Shown here one piece after another: positions 1-9,364 of a stretch of DNA of 64,000 nucleotides. This DNA is from Mycobacterium sp. AT1 (GTDB taxonomy: Bacteria; Actinomycetota; Actinomycetes; Mycobacteriales; Mycobacteriaceae), in contig NZ_MVOC01000018.1 in the NCBI RefSeq assembly GCF_002043095.1, positions 1 through 64,000 of the forward strand, written 5' to 3'. The notes under the pieces are model-generated. The model did no database searches, was not told where the DNA came from, and was given only the letters and a program-made list of their open reading frames with translations. The translations under genes were made by a program, and so were the position numbers. Within the stretch, counting starts at the first letter, position 1. Each line of letters begins with the position of its first letter.

Positions 1-531
1 AATTTCAGCGAGCGCCATCAAAACGACGTCGGTGTCTACGCAGTTGACTACCCAGCATCGTTGAACTTCGACCAAGCCGCCCTCGGCGTCATAGACGCGA
101 GGAACAAGGTGGCATCGATCGCCGCCGAATGCTCCGACACCAGAATCGTAGTTGGTGGCTACTCGCAGGGCGCCGCGGTAGCCGGCTACACGACGGCCGA
201 CGCAGTACCAGCTGGCTACGTTCTGCCTGACGGCATCGTTGGACCCCTACCCGTTTCGGTGTCCTCGCACGTTGCCGCGGTGGTGTTGTTTGGAACTCCT
301 TCGGAATCGTTTCTGCACCTGGTGGATCGCAACGCCCCACCGATCGTGATCAGCGGTCAGTGGACCGCCAAAACCCTTCAGCTCTGCGCACCTCGAGATC
401 CGGTGTGTTCCTCCAGTGGAGGCTTTGATCGGGCCGCTCACGGGGCGTACCAAGACGACGGATCAACCGAGCAGGCCGCCGATTTCGTCGCCAGTCAGCT
501 CTCCGCCGCACCAGCTGCACAACACGTCTGA
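1..531 (+). CDS. Cutinase family protein, C-terminal part (5' end outside window)
   Basis: The open frame runs in from base 1, so the signal peptide and N-terminus are outside the window. The visible 176 residues carry the cutinase (alpha/beta hydrolase) signature: nucleophile elbow GGYSQGA at 151-171, the Asp-containing CAPRDPVC segment near 388-411, and a late His in AAHGAYQDDG. Cysteines around the Asp match the conserved family disulfide. Cutinase-like mycobacterial proteins are normally secreted esterases or lipases; the substrate cannot be told from sequence. The next gene on this strand starts about 760 bp downstream, so no operon partner is visible. Confidence 0.9.
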   Translation, partial: NFSERHQNDVGVYAVDYPASLNFDQAALGVIDARNKVASIAAECSDTRIVVGGYSQGAAVAGYTTADAVPAGYVLPDGIVGPLPVSVSSHVAAVVLFGTPSESFLHLVDRNAPPIVISGQWTAKTLQLCAPRDPVCSSSGGFDRAAHGAYQDDGSTEQAADFVASQLSAAPAAQHV

Positions 532-1294
532 TCGTCCTTCGTGAGTCATTGAGGAGCCACTGACGGTACGGCTCCCCGGCAGTCCGAGTCGCGGTCGGCA
601 AGACCTCATTCGGGCCGACCACGCTCCTTCGGGCGCCCAAACAGGTTGTCGCGACGAGCACCTTCCGGCGCATGGAGGGGTACTCCGACGAGGCGAATAG
701 CGTTGCTGTCCCTAACTATTGCCGATCAGTCCTCCCCCTCGCCCACGACTGGCGCCCATCATCGGCGCGCTGGGCACAACCATCGGATCGCTGTCAGCCA
801 AGGCCCGCCGGCTGGGTTGGGTATACCCGGGCATAGCGCCGACAGTCTGTGGACTGCCGCGGACGCGGCAATGGCAATACCGCGGGGACCAACTAGTCCC
901 CAATTATATTGGCGATGATGGGTTTTCGCGGTCCACCGCAGTCCGTGGCCTGACCGCGGCCCGATTCGGGCTCGGTGACCGCGACGATCGTCCCGTCCGT
1001 GTCCATCAGCCACCTGATCTCACGGCATCATGTACGGATCAGGCCACGGCGGTGCACTGATCGTTGGAAGAATTGCGCAGGAACGCATGCCGCATGTCCA
1101 ACGCGCCACCGGGTGGCCCAGGTGTGCGTCCACGTGTCCGACTCGTGTCGCCACATCCGCGCTCCGCACCTGGCTCGGCCATGTCGTGCGCCTGCCGCCA
1201 AGTTCAGTGCACGTGTTCACAAGCAGGCCGCTGGCAAGCGCATCATCCTGATAGAGAGCACATACCGACGGAATTTGAGGACACCCACCAAATC
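532..1294. other. Non-coding stretch, no convincing gene
   Basis: About 760 bp with only short, low-quality frames on both strands. The one notable element is a hairpin, GGGGAC (884-889) with GTCCCC (896-901), followed by an AT-rich run to 910 that contains CCAAT/ATTGG arms (900-912). It could be a weak terminator or an operator. Confidence 0.5.
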
Positions 1295-2923
1295 ATGACC
1301 TCGTCCACTCGTGAAAACTACGACACAGACACGGCTTTCGCAGAACGCGTCCGCGCGAACCAAGCCCTCCTCACAACCAGTCTGAAAACAAGTTACGACT
1401 TCATCGTCTGCGGGGCGGGGTCGTCCGGGTCAGTGGTAGCCGCCAGGCTCGCCGAGAACCCCGCGGTCAGCGTGCTGCTGGTGGAGGCCGGCGGTGACGA
1501 CGACACTGCCGACGTGGTCATCCCGGAACGTTGGGTGAATAACCTTGGGTCTAAGCGGTCTTGGAGCTTCGCCACCGCACCCAGTCCCCATGTCAATCAT
1601 CGATCAGACCGATGGCCGATGGGCAAAGTGCTCGGCGGCGGGTCGAGCATCAACGTGATGGTCTGGGCACGGGGGCATCGTGACGATTGGGACTCCTTCG
1701 CTGAGCACGCCCAAGACAAGACATGGAGCTACGAGTCTGTTCTGGACGTCTACCGACGCATTGAGAACTGGCAAGGAGCGGCCGATCTCCACTATCGCGG
1801 AGTGGGCGGACCCGTCCACGTCGAACCCGCCGTCGACCCTAATCCATTGGCTCTGGCCACACTAGCTGCAGCACGATCAGTGGGAATCTCCACCTACCCG
1901 CACGCCAATGGAGCGTTGATGGAGGCTGCCTCCGGCGCGGCTCTCGGCGACCTGCGGGTACGAAATGGTCAGCGGGAATCGGTGTTCCGATCCTATACGT
2001 ATCCGCTTATGGACCGACCCAATCTCACCGTGCTGTCCGATACACATGTCGCACGGGTGCTCTTCGAGGGCACCACGGCAGTGGGCGTCGAAGTCATCCG
2101 CCACGGCGCGCCCCGCCGGATTCGAGCCACGACGGAAGTCGTGCTGTCCCTTGGGGCAATCGGTACGCCCACCGTGCTTCAACAATCCGGTGTCGGTGAC
2201 CAAACCGACCTACGGCGCCTCGGCATACCAGTCGTAGGTGACCTTCGCGGTGTAGGCCGGAATCTCCAAGACCATGTGGCCTTTGATTGCATGTGGGAGT
2301 ACGTCACAGCCGAGGCCCCCCGCAACAACGGGGCGGAAACCCTCATCTTCGGCGACACCATTGGTGGTTCGCCACATCCCAACGTCTTCGCCGGCCAAAT
2401 CGAGGCGCCGTATACGACGTCGACCAACGCCATGCACTTCGGCTTGCCCGACGCAGGCTGGGTGCTGCACGCTGCGATCACTCACCCCAGAAGTCGGGGG
2501 CGGGTGCGGCTAAGCGGACCCCATCCCAACCATCCACCGGTCATCGAGGCCAACACCCTCTCACACCCCGACGACGTGGACGCAGCGCTGGCATGCATCG
2601 ACTGGGCTCGCGAGATCGGTAACGCTTCGGCCCTACGACCATTCGTCAAACGCGAAGTGATGCCCGGCACCCTGACGAGGGATCGGTTGACGAACTTTGC
2701 CCGCAACGCCGCGACGACGTTCTTTCATCAATGCGGCACAGCCAAAATGGGCCACGACGACGACGCGGTCGTCAACGGCGTACTTCAGGTTCACGGCATA
2801 CAAAACCTACGCATTGCTGACGCTTCAATCATGCCGCACATAACTACCGGCAATACCATGGCCCCGTGTGTGGTGATCGGTGAACAAGCGGCGCGCATGT
2901 TGATCGACCATCACGAACTCTAA
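1295..2923 (+). CDS. GMC family FAD-dependent oxidoreductase (choline dehydrogenase-like)
   Basis: 542 residues. An N-terminal dinucleotide-binding motif (GAGSSGSVVAARLAE, about residues 41-55) precedes LLVEAGG. A second GMC signature is MGKVLGGGSSIN. The C-terminal active-site block has FFHQCGTAKMG with the catalytic His, then the TTGNTMAP segment with the Asn that replaces the second His in many members. Length and order fit soluble flavin alcohol or choline dehydrogenases; the substrate is unknown. The ATG at 1295 was chosen because residues upstream in the same frame are not protein-like. A weak GAGG lies near 1277. The gene is convergent with the AraC regulator downstream, which may not control it directly. 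Confidence 0.9.
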   Translation: MTSSTRENYDTDTAFAERVRANQALLTTSLKTSYDFIVCGAGSSGSVVAARLAENPAVSVLLVEAGGDDDTADVVIPERWVNNLGSKRSWSFATAPSPHVNHRSDRWPMGKVLGGGSSINVMVWARGHRDDWDSFAEHAQDKTWSYESVLDVYRRIENWQGAADLHYRGVGGPVHVEPAVDPNPLALATLAAARSVGISTYPHANGALMEAASGAALGDLRVRNGQRESVFRSYTYPLMDRPNLTVLSDTHVARVLFEGTTAVGVEVIRHGAPRRIRATTEVVLSLGAIGTPTVLQQSGVGDQTDLRRLGIPVVGDLRGVGRNLQDHVAFDCMWEYVTAEAPRNNGAETLIFGDTIGGSPHPNVFAGQIEAPYTTSTNAMHFGLPDAGWVLHAAITHPRSRGRVRLSGPHPNHPPVIEANTLSHPDDVDAALACIDWAREIGNASALRPFVKREVMPGTLTRDRLTNFARNAATTFFHQCGTAKMGHDDDAVVNGVLQVHGIQNLRIADASIMPHITTGNTMAPCVVIGEQAARMLIDHHEL

Positions 2924-3205
2924 AGGGGCCGTTGGCGCAGAGGAAATCTGCTGGCGAGAGTCTCCGTCGGCCGCACGGCGACCCACGATTGCGGCCGTCG
3001 ACCGAGCCGTCCCAGGCTTGGCGGCGGCCGTGCCCGCCATTGTCACCCGGGAAGGCTGGGCAAGGCGCCTAGCCGGCGGAGGCCGTCAAGGACCAACAAC
3101 GCGGCATGACCAGCCACTGAAGCCGGTGACGTGGGCGATTCGGGATGCCGCGTTTGGCGCGCAATTCCGACCAACCCGACCGGTCTCGGGTTCGAGACGC
3201 GCAGC

Positions 3206-4360
3206 CTAGGCGATCGCACTCTCTCGACCGTCGGATCCATTTGCTGTCCAACCGATCTGGGCGCCAAGGCGATGCCCTCTCCCGTTCAGCGCATGGTCGG
3301 GACCAAAGCTGCTCTCGGGTCTACTGCCGTCTAGCGCCACGGCAGTTTCGGACCTGCCTTCCACCAGGGTGCGGTTTTGTCGACTGCTGTTCCTGCTCTG
3401 CGCCTTCAAGACTCGATCGCGGTACTGCCGTGGTGACAGCCCACAGCTCGCCTTGAACGCCCTGGAAAAGTAGGCCGCGTCGACGAATCCCCACCTCAGG
3501 CCGACGTCCCCCACTGCAACGTTGACAAGTTCGATGCTGGACAGATCTCTGCAGCACTGCTCGATCCGCCGACTCCGGACCCAGCCAGTCGGGGTCTGCC
3601 CGTCGGCTTCGAAGAGCTTCTGCAGATGGCGAACTGAAATATGGTGCGCGGCAGCAATTGCGCTGACGTCAAGCCGTGGGTCGGCGAGGCGGGACTCGAT
3701 GAACCCGCGAATTCGCACGAGCAACCCACTTCTACCCGTGTCCACGATCCCACAATCATGCGCGGCTGATTGCTCGGCGAATGCTGCCGTAAGCAAGTCG
3801 AGCATGGCGTCTGCCAAGTGGACGCTTTCCGTGTGTCTGCCTGCGGCGAACTGACCGCCAAGCTGACGTATGAACCGCGCCATGAACGCCCCCGAGCCCT
3901 GCTGACTACTAAATCGCCGAGCCGTCAGGTGCACCATCCTCGATTCCGGAAGCGGAAAGAGCCTGCTAGGCACAGTGACTCCGTACATGTGAAAGGGACC
4001 TTGGCTCGCAAAGCGAAAGGGGCGAGTGGTGTCATAGAGGACGAAGTCGCCCGGATCCAGCACGGCCTCCCTACCGTCTTGCGAGACCAAGCATCGACCG
4101 CGGAGTAACAGGTTTACCTTGACGTACTCGGGAGCTTTGCGCCCGATCAGCTGCGGAGTGCGTTGCATGGTGACACTGCCGCCGACGGCGACGTCGCTGA
4201 CATGCAAGGCACCAAGACTGGCGGCACGAGCAAGTCCGACGAACGAGCCGACGTCGTCGAGCGTAATGCTCAGGGGGACGAACGACTCGTCGAGGATTCC
4301 TGCGAACACCTCCAATCGCCCGCGCCCGGTGGAGTGCTGTTCAAGCGGGACTTCCGTCAT
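3206..4360 (-). CDS. AraC family transcriptional regulator
   Basis: 384 residues. The N-terminal 200 or so resemble the AraC-binding-like domain (an RGRCLVSQDG core with DPGDFVLYDTTRPF, typical of cupin-like AraC_binding_2 proteins). The C-terminal double helix-turn-helix is clear: SAIAAAHHISVRHLQKLFE, then GFVDAAYFSRAFKASCGLSP with the usual SPRQYR ending, near residues 230-320. About 60 poorly conserved residues follow. It is transcribed away from the NADH dehydrogenase across a 676-bp divergent region and runs into the GMC oxidoreductase. Plausible targets are its own promoter and one of these neighbours; the inducer is unknown. Confidence 0.88.
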   Translation of the reverse strand: MTEVPLEQHSTGRGRLEVFAGILDESFVPLSITLDDVGSFVGLARAASLGALHVSDVAVGGSVTMQRTPQLIGRKAPEYVKVNLLLRGRCLVSQDGREAVLDPGDFVLYDTTRPFRFASQGPFHMYGVTVPSRLFPLPESRMVHLTARRFSSQQGSGAFMARFIRQLGGQFAAGRHTESVHLADAMLDLLTAAFAEQSAAHDCGIVDTGRSGLLVRIRGFIESRLADPRLDVSAIAAAHHISVRHLQKLFEADGQTPTGWVRSRRIEQCCRDLSSIELVNVAVGDVGLRWGFVDAAYFSRAFKASCGLSPRQYRDRVLKAQSRNSSRQNRTLVEGRSETAVALDGSRPESSFGPDHALNGRGHRLGAQIGWTANGSDGRESAIA

Positions 4361-5036
4361 GGCAGATTCCGGTCCCGCATGGTTGCCCGATTCTCGCAGC
4401 GCATCAGCGCATCGGTGCGTGGGGTGGGGTTGTCAGTTCTCAGACGCCACTCCGTCCTCACGGCGGGGTGCGACCGTGCACGCCGTCGACGACCTGCCGA
4501 TTGCACCAAGGCCAACATCGCTGGGTTCGCCTGAGGCGTGAAATGGCAGGTGCAACGGCCACATGCTGCGGCTACCCCCATGTGATCATAGGTCGTGACA
4601 CCACTGGAGTGTTCCCTCGTCTAGGTCCGAAACTCGTACCCCATCACCCTCCCCTGCAGGACGACCCCGCCGCTTGTCCAAGCACGCACGAGAATTGGCC
4701 ACGAGCGCACGGCATCACAGTTCACGATCAGGCTTGAAACGCGTTGAGCGCCAGGGCCACGTGACACCGCGCCGGGCGGTGAAAGTGCCGCCAAAAGGTC
4801 GCCACCGCGATCACATCTCGTGAGCCACTATTGTGCGGCGATCCGAGCGAGACCCCTGACTGAGTGCTGGCTGCAAGCGGTTCACCCGGGTGATTTGGAC
4901 AGCAGGGTGACGACGCCACGACGAGGTGGAGACATCCTGTAGACGGATTGCGCGAGCGAGAGCGCATTGAGGTTGCGGTTCCGCCACCGGTCGTGGGACT
5001 TGGATCGTGCGGCACCAATCGAACAATGGAGACAGC
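4361..5036. other. Divergent intergenic region between AraC gene and NADH dehydrogenase
   Basis: About 680 bp without a supported gene. It must hold promoters for both flanking genes. It contains the 12-bp palindrome TCACCCGGGTGA at 4882-4893. Confidence 0.6.
4882..4893. promoter_or_regulatory. Candidate operator palindrome TCACCCGGGTGA (copy 1)
   Basis: A perfect 12-bp palindrome about 145 bp upstream of the NADH dehydrogenase start. The same 12-mer recurs at 11973-11984, beside the LuxR-type regulators. Shared operator status is inferred. Confidence 0.35.
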
Positions 5037-6518
5037 ATGGTCAAGTTCGGGGTAGTCCGCCGACGTTGCAGCTGGACGCGCAGAGACGACGGCGTTCGCG
5101 GCGGTAGCCCCGCGGGCCCACGAGTTGTCATTGTCGGCAGCGGCTTTGCCGGATTCGAATGCGCACGTTTGCTGCGGAAAGTGTTGGACCGGTACGGCTC
5201 TGACGCGACTGTGACAATGGTGTCGCCTGTCGACTACCTTCTGTATACCCCACTGCTGCCCGAGGTCGCCAGCGGCGCAATCGATCCACGGTTCGCCACA
5301 GTTCCGCTGCTCGACTTGCTGCCCGGCGTCCGCATGGTTCGTTCCTATGTGGAATCCGTCGACTTGGCAGCCGGCAGACTGCTGTGTCGTGACCAGGAGA
5401 ACGGTGGTCACGAATTAGGTTGGGATCGTTTGATTCTCACCCCAGGATCGATAACGCGGTTGTTCGACATCCCCGGTCTGGCCGAGCACGCACGCGGCTT
5501 CAAATCCACGGCGCAGGCACTGTATCTGCGTGATCACATCCTCGAGCAGTTTGAACTGGCACGCATCGACGACGACCCCGCACGGGCAGTAGCGCGCCGC
5601 ACCATCGTCGTCGTCGGCTCGTCATACTCAGGAACCGAACTCATCGCACAACTGTGCGCGATGACGGCTGCCGCCGCCCGCGTGTTCGACTTTCAACCGG
5701 GCGAAGCCAACTTGATCCTCGTCGAGCACTCGGGACGGATGATGCCGGAACTCGGGCCAAAACTTGCGGCCAGAGCCGAGCAGGTGCTCCGACGGCGCGG
5801 CGTTCAGATTCGCGTTGGCGTTACCCTCGCGGAGGTCGCTCACGACCACGTGGTGCTGACTGATGGGGAACGCATCGGGACTTATACGGTGGCGTGGGTT
5901 GCCGGTGTAGTGGCGCACCCCCTCATCGCAAGCCTTGGGCTCCCCGTCGAGAGGGGCCGCCTCAAGGTGGATGAAGAACTCAGGGTTCCCGGGACGGCGG
6001 GCGTCTTCGCTGCTGGTGACGCGGCTGCGGTGCCGGACAACGGCACCCCGTCCAAGATTGCCCCGCCGACCGCCCAGCACGCAATCCGACAAGGCAGAGT
6101 TCTCGCGAATAACGTGGCGGCCAGCCTTGGATACGGGCGGTCACGCAAATACCGACACCGCGATCTCGGCACCGTCGTCGACCTGGGACCCGGTTTCGCC
6201 GTGGCAAACCCGCTCAACGTCCACCTTTCTGGTTTCGCGGCCAAGGTGGTGACGCGTGCCTATCACCTCTACGCGATACCCCGTAACTCGAACCGGTGGG
6301 CGGTAGCCGTCGGGTATCTGACCGGCGTCCTGTTCCCGCGCACACTGGTGTCAATCGGGCTTGGCCAAGCATCGCTCGCAGGATTTTCGATCAGCGAGGA
6401 ATTCAAGGCCGAAACTGACCGCGCACGCGACGAACGCATGGTTGCCGACGATCTCCTCTACCGCGACGCGGCTCAAACCCCAACGGCGGTCGGCGATCAC
6501 CTAACTCTGCGAGATTGA
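5037..6518 (+). CDS. Type II NADH dehydrogenase-like FAD/NAD oxidoreductase
   Basis: 493 residues, membrane-associated NDH-2 type. An N-terminal FAD Rossmann motif is seen (VVIVGSGFAGFECARLLRK), then YTPLLPEVASGAIDPR, a hallmark of NDH-2. A second Rossmann motif for NADH is near TIVVVGSSYSGTELIAQL, and the FAD-binding block is VFAAGDAAAVP. The tail after GVLFPRT is hydrophobic to amphipathic, as expected for membrane binding. NDH-2 moves electrons from NADH to menaquinone without pumping protons. The ATG at 5037 has GGAGA at 5028-5032; a longer GTG start at 5007 lacks this. Mycobacteria usually have one or two housekeeping ndh genes elsewhere, so this may be an accessory copy; that cannot be decided here. 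Confidence 0.87.
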   Translation: MVKFGVVRRRCSWTRRDDGVRGGSPAGPRVVIVGSGFAGFECARLLRKVLDRYGSDATVTMVSPVDYLLYTPLLPEVASGAIDPRFATVPLLDLLPGVRMVRSYVESVDLAAGRLLCRDQENGGHELGWDRLILTPGSITRLFDIPGLAEHARGFKSTAQALYLRDHILEQFELARIDDDPARAVARRTIVVVGSSYSGTELIAQLCAMTAAAARVFDFQPGEANLILVEHSGRMMPELGPKLAARAEQVLRRRGVQIRVGVTLAEVAHDHVVLTDGERIGTYTVAWVAGVVAHPLIASLGLPVERGRLKVDEELRVPGTAGVFAAGDAAAVPDNGTPSKIAPPTAQHAIRQGRVLANNVAASLGYGRSRKYRHRDLGTVVDLGPGFAVANPLNVHLSGFAAKVVTRAYHLYAIPRNSNRWAVAVGYLTGVLFPRTLVSIGLGQASLAGFSISEEFKAETDRARDERMVADDLLYRDAAQTPTAVGDHLTLRD

Positions 6519-6768
6519 AACGAGCCCCTTCGACGACGCTCGAGATGACCGTCGCCGGATAGCGAGGATTCTGTCCGAAAGCAGAATCTGACGTGTCGCA
6601 ACGACGGGGTGCACGCCCTCCCGTCCAATGGGTGCAGCGGCGCCTGATCGTCGCGGCAAGAAGACGTTCGTCTCATTGAGATTGGTGACGACGAACGTAT
6701 CCGATCCACTCCCGTGCGCACGCCAGGTTCGTCAGATCCAATCCCGAGCCCGAGTCGAGCACGTCCGC

Positions 6769-7041
6769 CTATTGCGATGCCGCCGTTCCCTTGGGCGCAC
6801 TGATCCCTGCTACCAGGTCAACGAGGTCACCAACGATCCGAGCGGAGAAGAGGTCCTCGTCGGGCACTGTGACACCAAGTTGCCTCTCAAGCCGGGTAAT
6901 CGACCGCACGATTCGTGTCACGTTGGCTCCGGGCAGGCTGGTGATCGCATCGTTGAGACCGATCGATCCGACCACTACGCCAAGTTCGGCAGCTAGGACC
7001 TCGAAGACGGCGGTGGTGATGTCAGTTCGATTGCGCTGCAA
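6769..7041 (-). CDS. Acyl/peptidyl carrier protein-like, attachment serine missing
   Basis: 90 residues with the helix pattern of a carrier protein. TRLERQLGVTVPDEDLFSA then GDLVDLV matches the helix II end, loop and helix IV of ACP/PCP domains. Aligning LERQLG on the usual LEExLG puts GANVTRIV where G-x-D-S-L is expected. The phosphopantetheine-bearing Ser is therefore Val and the Asp is Asn. A TTG start at 7041 has GGGGGTGAG upstream. No synthetase or acyltransferase gene is adjacent. It may be a non-modified scaffold protein or a decayed carrier gene; the frame is intact, so I keep it as a CDS. Confidence 0.65.
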   Translation of the reverse strand: MQRNRTDITTAVFEVLAAELGVVVGSIGLNDAITSLPGANVTRIVRSITRLERQLGVTVPDEDLFSARIVGDLVDLVAGISAPKGTAASQ

Positions 7042-7832
7042 GTCCGCTCACCCCCGTCGCGTTAAAAATCGGACGGTGCGGTGAGTCATGAAGCGCGAAG
7101 CCGACGGCACTCCCTGGCAGCTGATCAGCCGCGGCAGTGCGGGACGCATTGAAGACGCCCCGCCGCACGGGAGTTGAACAGATGGCGAGCTGCGATCCGT
7201 CACATCCGTCTCGATCCCTGTATTCCCAACCTGTCCAGGTGGGCGCCCGATGTACACCACCGGTCGGCACGAGGACCGGATGCACAGACGACTGGCTTGA
7301 CGGGCGGGTCTCGACCCAACGCCAGGGCAAGGCGACGCCAATCATGATCAACTTCGATATGTGTACTAAACGGGACAGTCGATGTCAACGAGTCACTCAC
7401 GACGACGACGCAATTGCTGGATCCCCGATGATTGCCGTTACGACCACATGCGATTCCCGGGGCCAGCCCGGTGGATGAAAAGTGGCGACCACGACGAAAA
7501 TCGTTGGCCCAAGACCCTTCCGAGCCCCATCTGCATCGGAGCCGATTCTCTGCGGCACACGGGAGCCTGCCGCGGACTCGATGCGGTCGACGGTTGTCGC
7601 GGCCCTTCGGAATCATCCTCTGACCGTGTGCGGCCACTGGCGCACGTCATCACCCCCGCGCTTGTCCACTAGTACCGAGCAGTACATAATGGGCCGAGGC
7701 GGGCCGTACGTGTCCGCACCCAGACCGAGGCGGACCATCATCAACGAGCTGTAGCGCGTGACGGGCACCGTTGACAGCCGTGCCATCGCCGCGAGCTGCA
7801 TTTCCCAACCACCGAATGAGAGGCTGGTCGGC
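7042..7832. other. Non-coding stretch upstream of the histidine kinase
   Basis: About 790 bp lying between divergent genes. Short frames exist on both strands, but none resembles a known family or has consistent codon use. It presumably holds the promoters for the ACP-like gene and the kinase. Confidence 0.5.
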
Positions 7833-9302
7833 GTGGTTCGAGCACAGATCGCGCAAGAGTCAGCGCTTGAGACGGACCAGCTTCGGGCCTTGTTCCTATT
7901 CGAGACTCTCCCGGATCAACATCTGCAGTTGCTTGCCGACAACGGTTGCCTGCTCGACCTCGAATCAGGCCTGATCATCGTCGAAGGTGAACCCGCGCAG
8001 TACTTCTACGTGCTGGTTGACGGTGAAGTCGCCCTCTGTAAGCGATCCGATGATCGGGACGTCGAGACTGGTCGCACGAGTCACGTAGGCGCCTACTTTG
8101 GTGCTACCGCTTCGTTTATCGAAACGCCGCCGACGACCTACGGATTCTCGGTGAGGGCCACTGGGCCAACTCGGGTCATATGCCTGAGTGGGGATTTCTT
8201 TGGGGAGTTCGTCAAGACCCAGTACCCGATGGCGGTGCATCTACTTCAAGGGATGCACGTCGACCACGAGGGTGTGCATCAGGTCATCGACCAGCAACGT
8301 CGAATCCAAGCCCTTGGAACACTGACAGCCGGCCTCATGCACGGGCTGAACAATCCGGCGGGTGCAATCACTCGGATTGCCTCGCAGTTACGTAGTCATC
8401 AGCTGGCGGATCGCCAATTTCTACCAGCCGGGGCCCTGTCCATGGCGGAGGCAACGGCCTACCAACGGTTCCGGACCGAGGTGGCGGCGACGGTGCACGC
8501 CCCGAGAATGGCAGCGCCATCGGCACTCGAGCGAACTCGTCGAGAGGAAGGGCTCGACGACTGGCTGACGAGGCAAGGTGTCGAGCAGCCGTGGGAGATG
8601 GCGCCGATTCTGGCTGCTGCCGGTGTAACTGAGACGTGGTTGCAGCGGGTCGTCGAAGCAGTCAGTGACGACCGGTCCCCCGGCCGATTCGAGATGGTTG
8701 TGGCTGCGCTCACCGAACGGGTGGACACCCTGATGCTTCTCGACGAGCTCGCCTCGGCCGCCGCCGAGGTCAGCGCCCTCGTTGCATCGGCTCAACGCTA
8801 TTCACAGATGGATAGTGCCCCGCTGGCGATGTGCGACATCAACGAACTGCTGGAGAGCACCCTGGCCGTCATGGCGGGAGCCTTTGGCGCCGGGATCGTC
8901 GTCGAGCGGGACTACGCCGACGATCTGCCACCCTTGCTGTGCTTCGCCGGCGAACTCAACCAAGCGTGGACCAACATCATCGCCAACGCCGTGGATGCCC
9001 TACACGCCCTCGACGCCGACAATGGAACGATCACCGTACGCACCGACCAGCCCGAGCCGGGTGTCATCCGAGTTGATATATGCGACAACGGCATTGGCAT
9101 AGACCCCGCCATTCACGATCGCATCTTCCTGCCTTTCTTCACCACGAAGCCCGTGGGTCACGGTGTTGGGATGGGCTTGGATTTGGCCTGGCGAACCGTC
9201 GTAGGCGTGCACCACGGTTCGCTCAGCGTGACATCGCAGCCCGGCGCCACCCGGTTCACGGCATGTTTGCCAATTCAAGGCACTCACCCAGCGGAACGGT
9301 GA
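7833..9302 (+). CDS. Sensor histidine kinase with N-terminal cyclic nucleotide-binding-like domain
   Basis: 489 residues from the GTG at 7833, which has AGAGG about 9 bases upstream; a GTG at 7758 would add 25 residues. The order is a cNMP-binding-like beta-barrel (FETLPDQHLQLLADNG to about SGDFFGEF), a coiled linker, the phospho-acceptor helix (TAGLMHGLNNPAGAI), a long insertion, and a C-terminal HATPase. The ATPase shows NAVDAL (N box), CDNGIGID (G1) and GHGVGMGLDLA (G2). No membrane segment is seen, so it is likely cytosolic. Kinases of this layout usually read HELNNP; here the residue after His is Gly. It sits 62 bp before a LuxR-type regulator on the same strand, which suggests a functional pair, although that protein has no receiver domain. 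Confidence 0.82.
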   Translation: MVRAQIAQESALETDQLRALFLFETLPDQHLQLLADNGCLLDLESGLIIVEGEPAQYFYVLVDGEVALCKRSDDRDVETGRTSHVGAYFGATASFIETPPTTYGFSVRATGPTRVICLSGDFFGEFVKTQYPMAVHLLQGMHVDHEGVHQVIDQQRRIQALGTLTAGLMHGLNNPAGAITRIASQLRSHQLADRQFLPAGALSMAEATAYQRFRTEVAATVHAPRMAAPSALERTRREEGLDDWLTRQGVEQPWEMAPILAAAGVTETWLQRVVEAVSDDRSPGRFEMVVAALTERVDTLMLLDELASAAAEVSALVASAQRYSQMDSAPLAMCDINELLESTLAVMAGAFGAGIVVERDYADDLPPLLCFAGELNQAWTNIIANAVDALHALDADNGTITVRTDQPEPGVIRVDICDNGIGIDPAIHDRIFLPFFTTKPVGHGVGMGLDLAWRTVVGVHHGSLSVTSQPGATRFTACLPIQGTHPAER

Positions 9303-9364
9303 AGATCAGGACGGGGTTTCGACGCAGCACGGCAACGCATAACGAATAGGTAGGTTGGTTCAAG

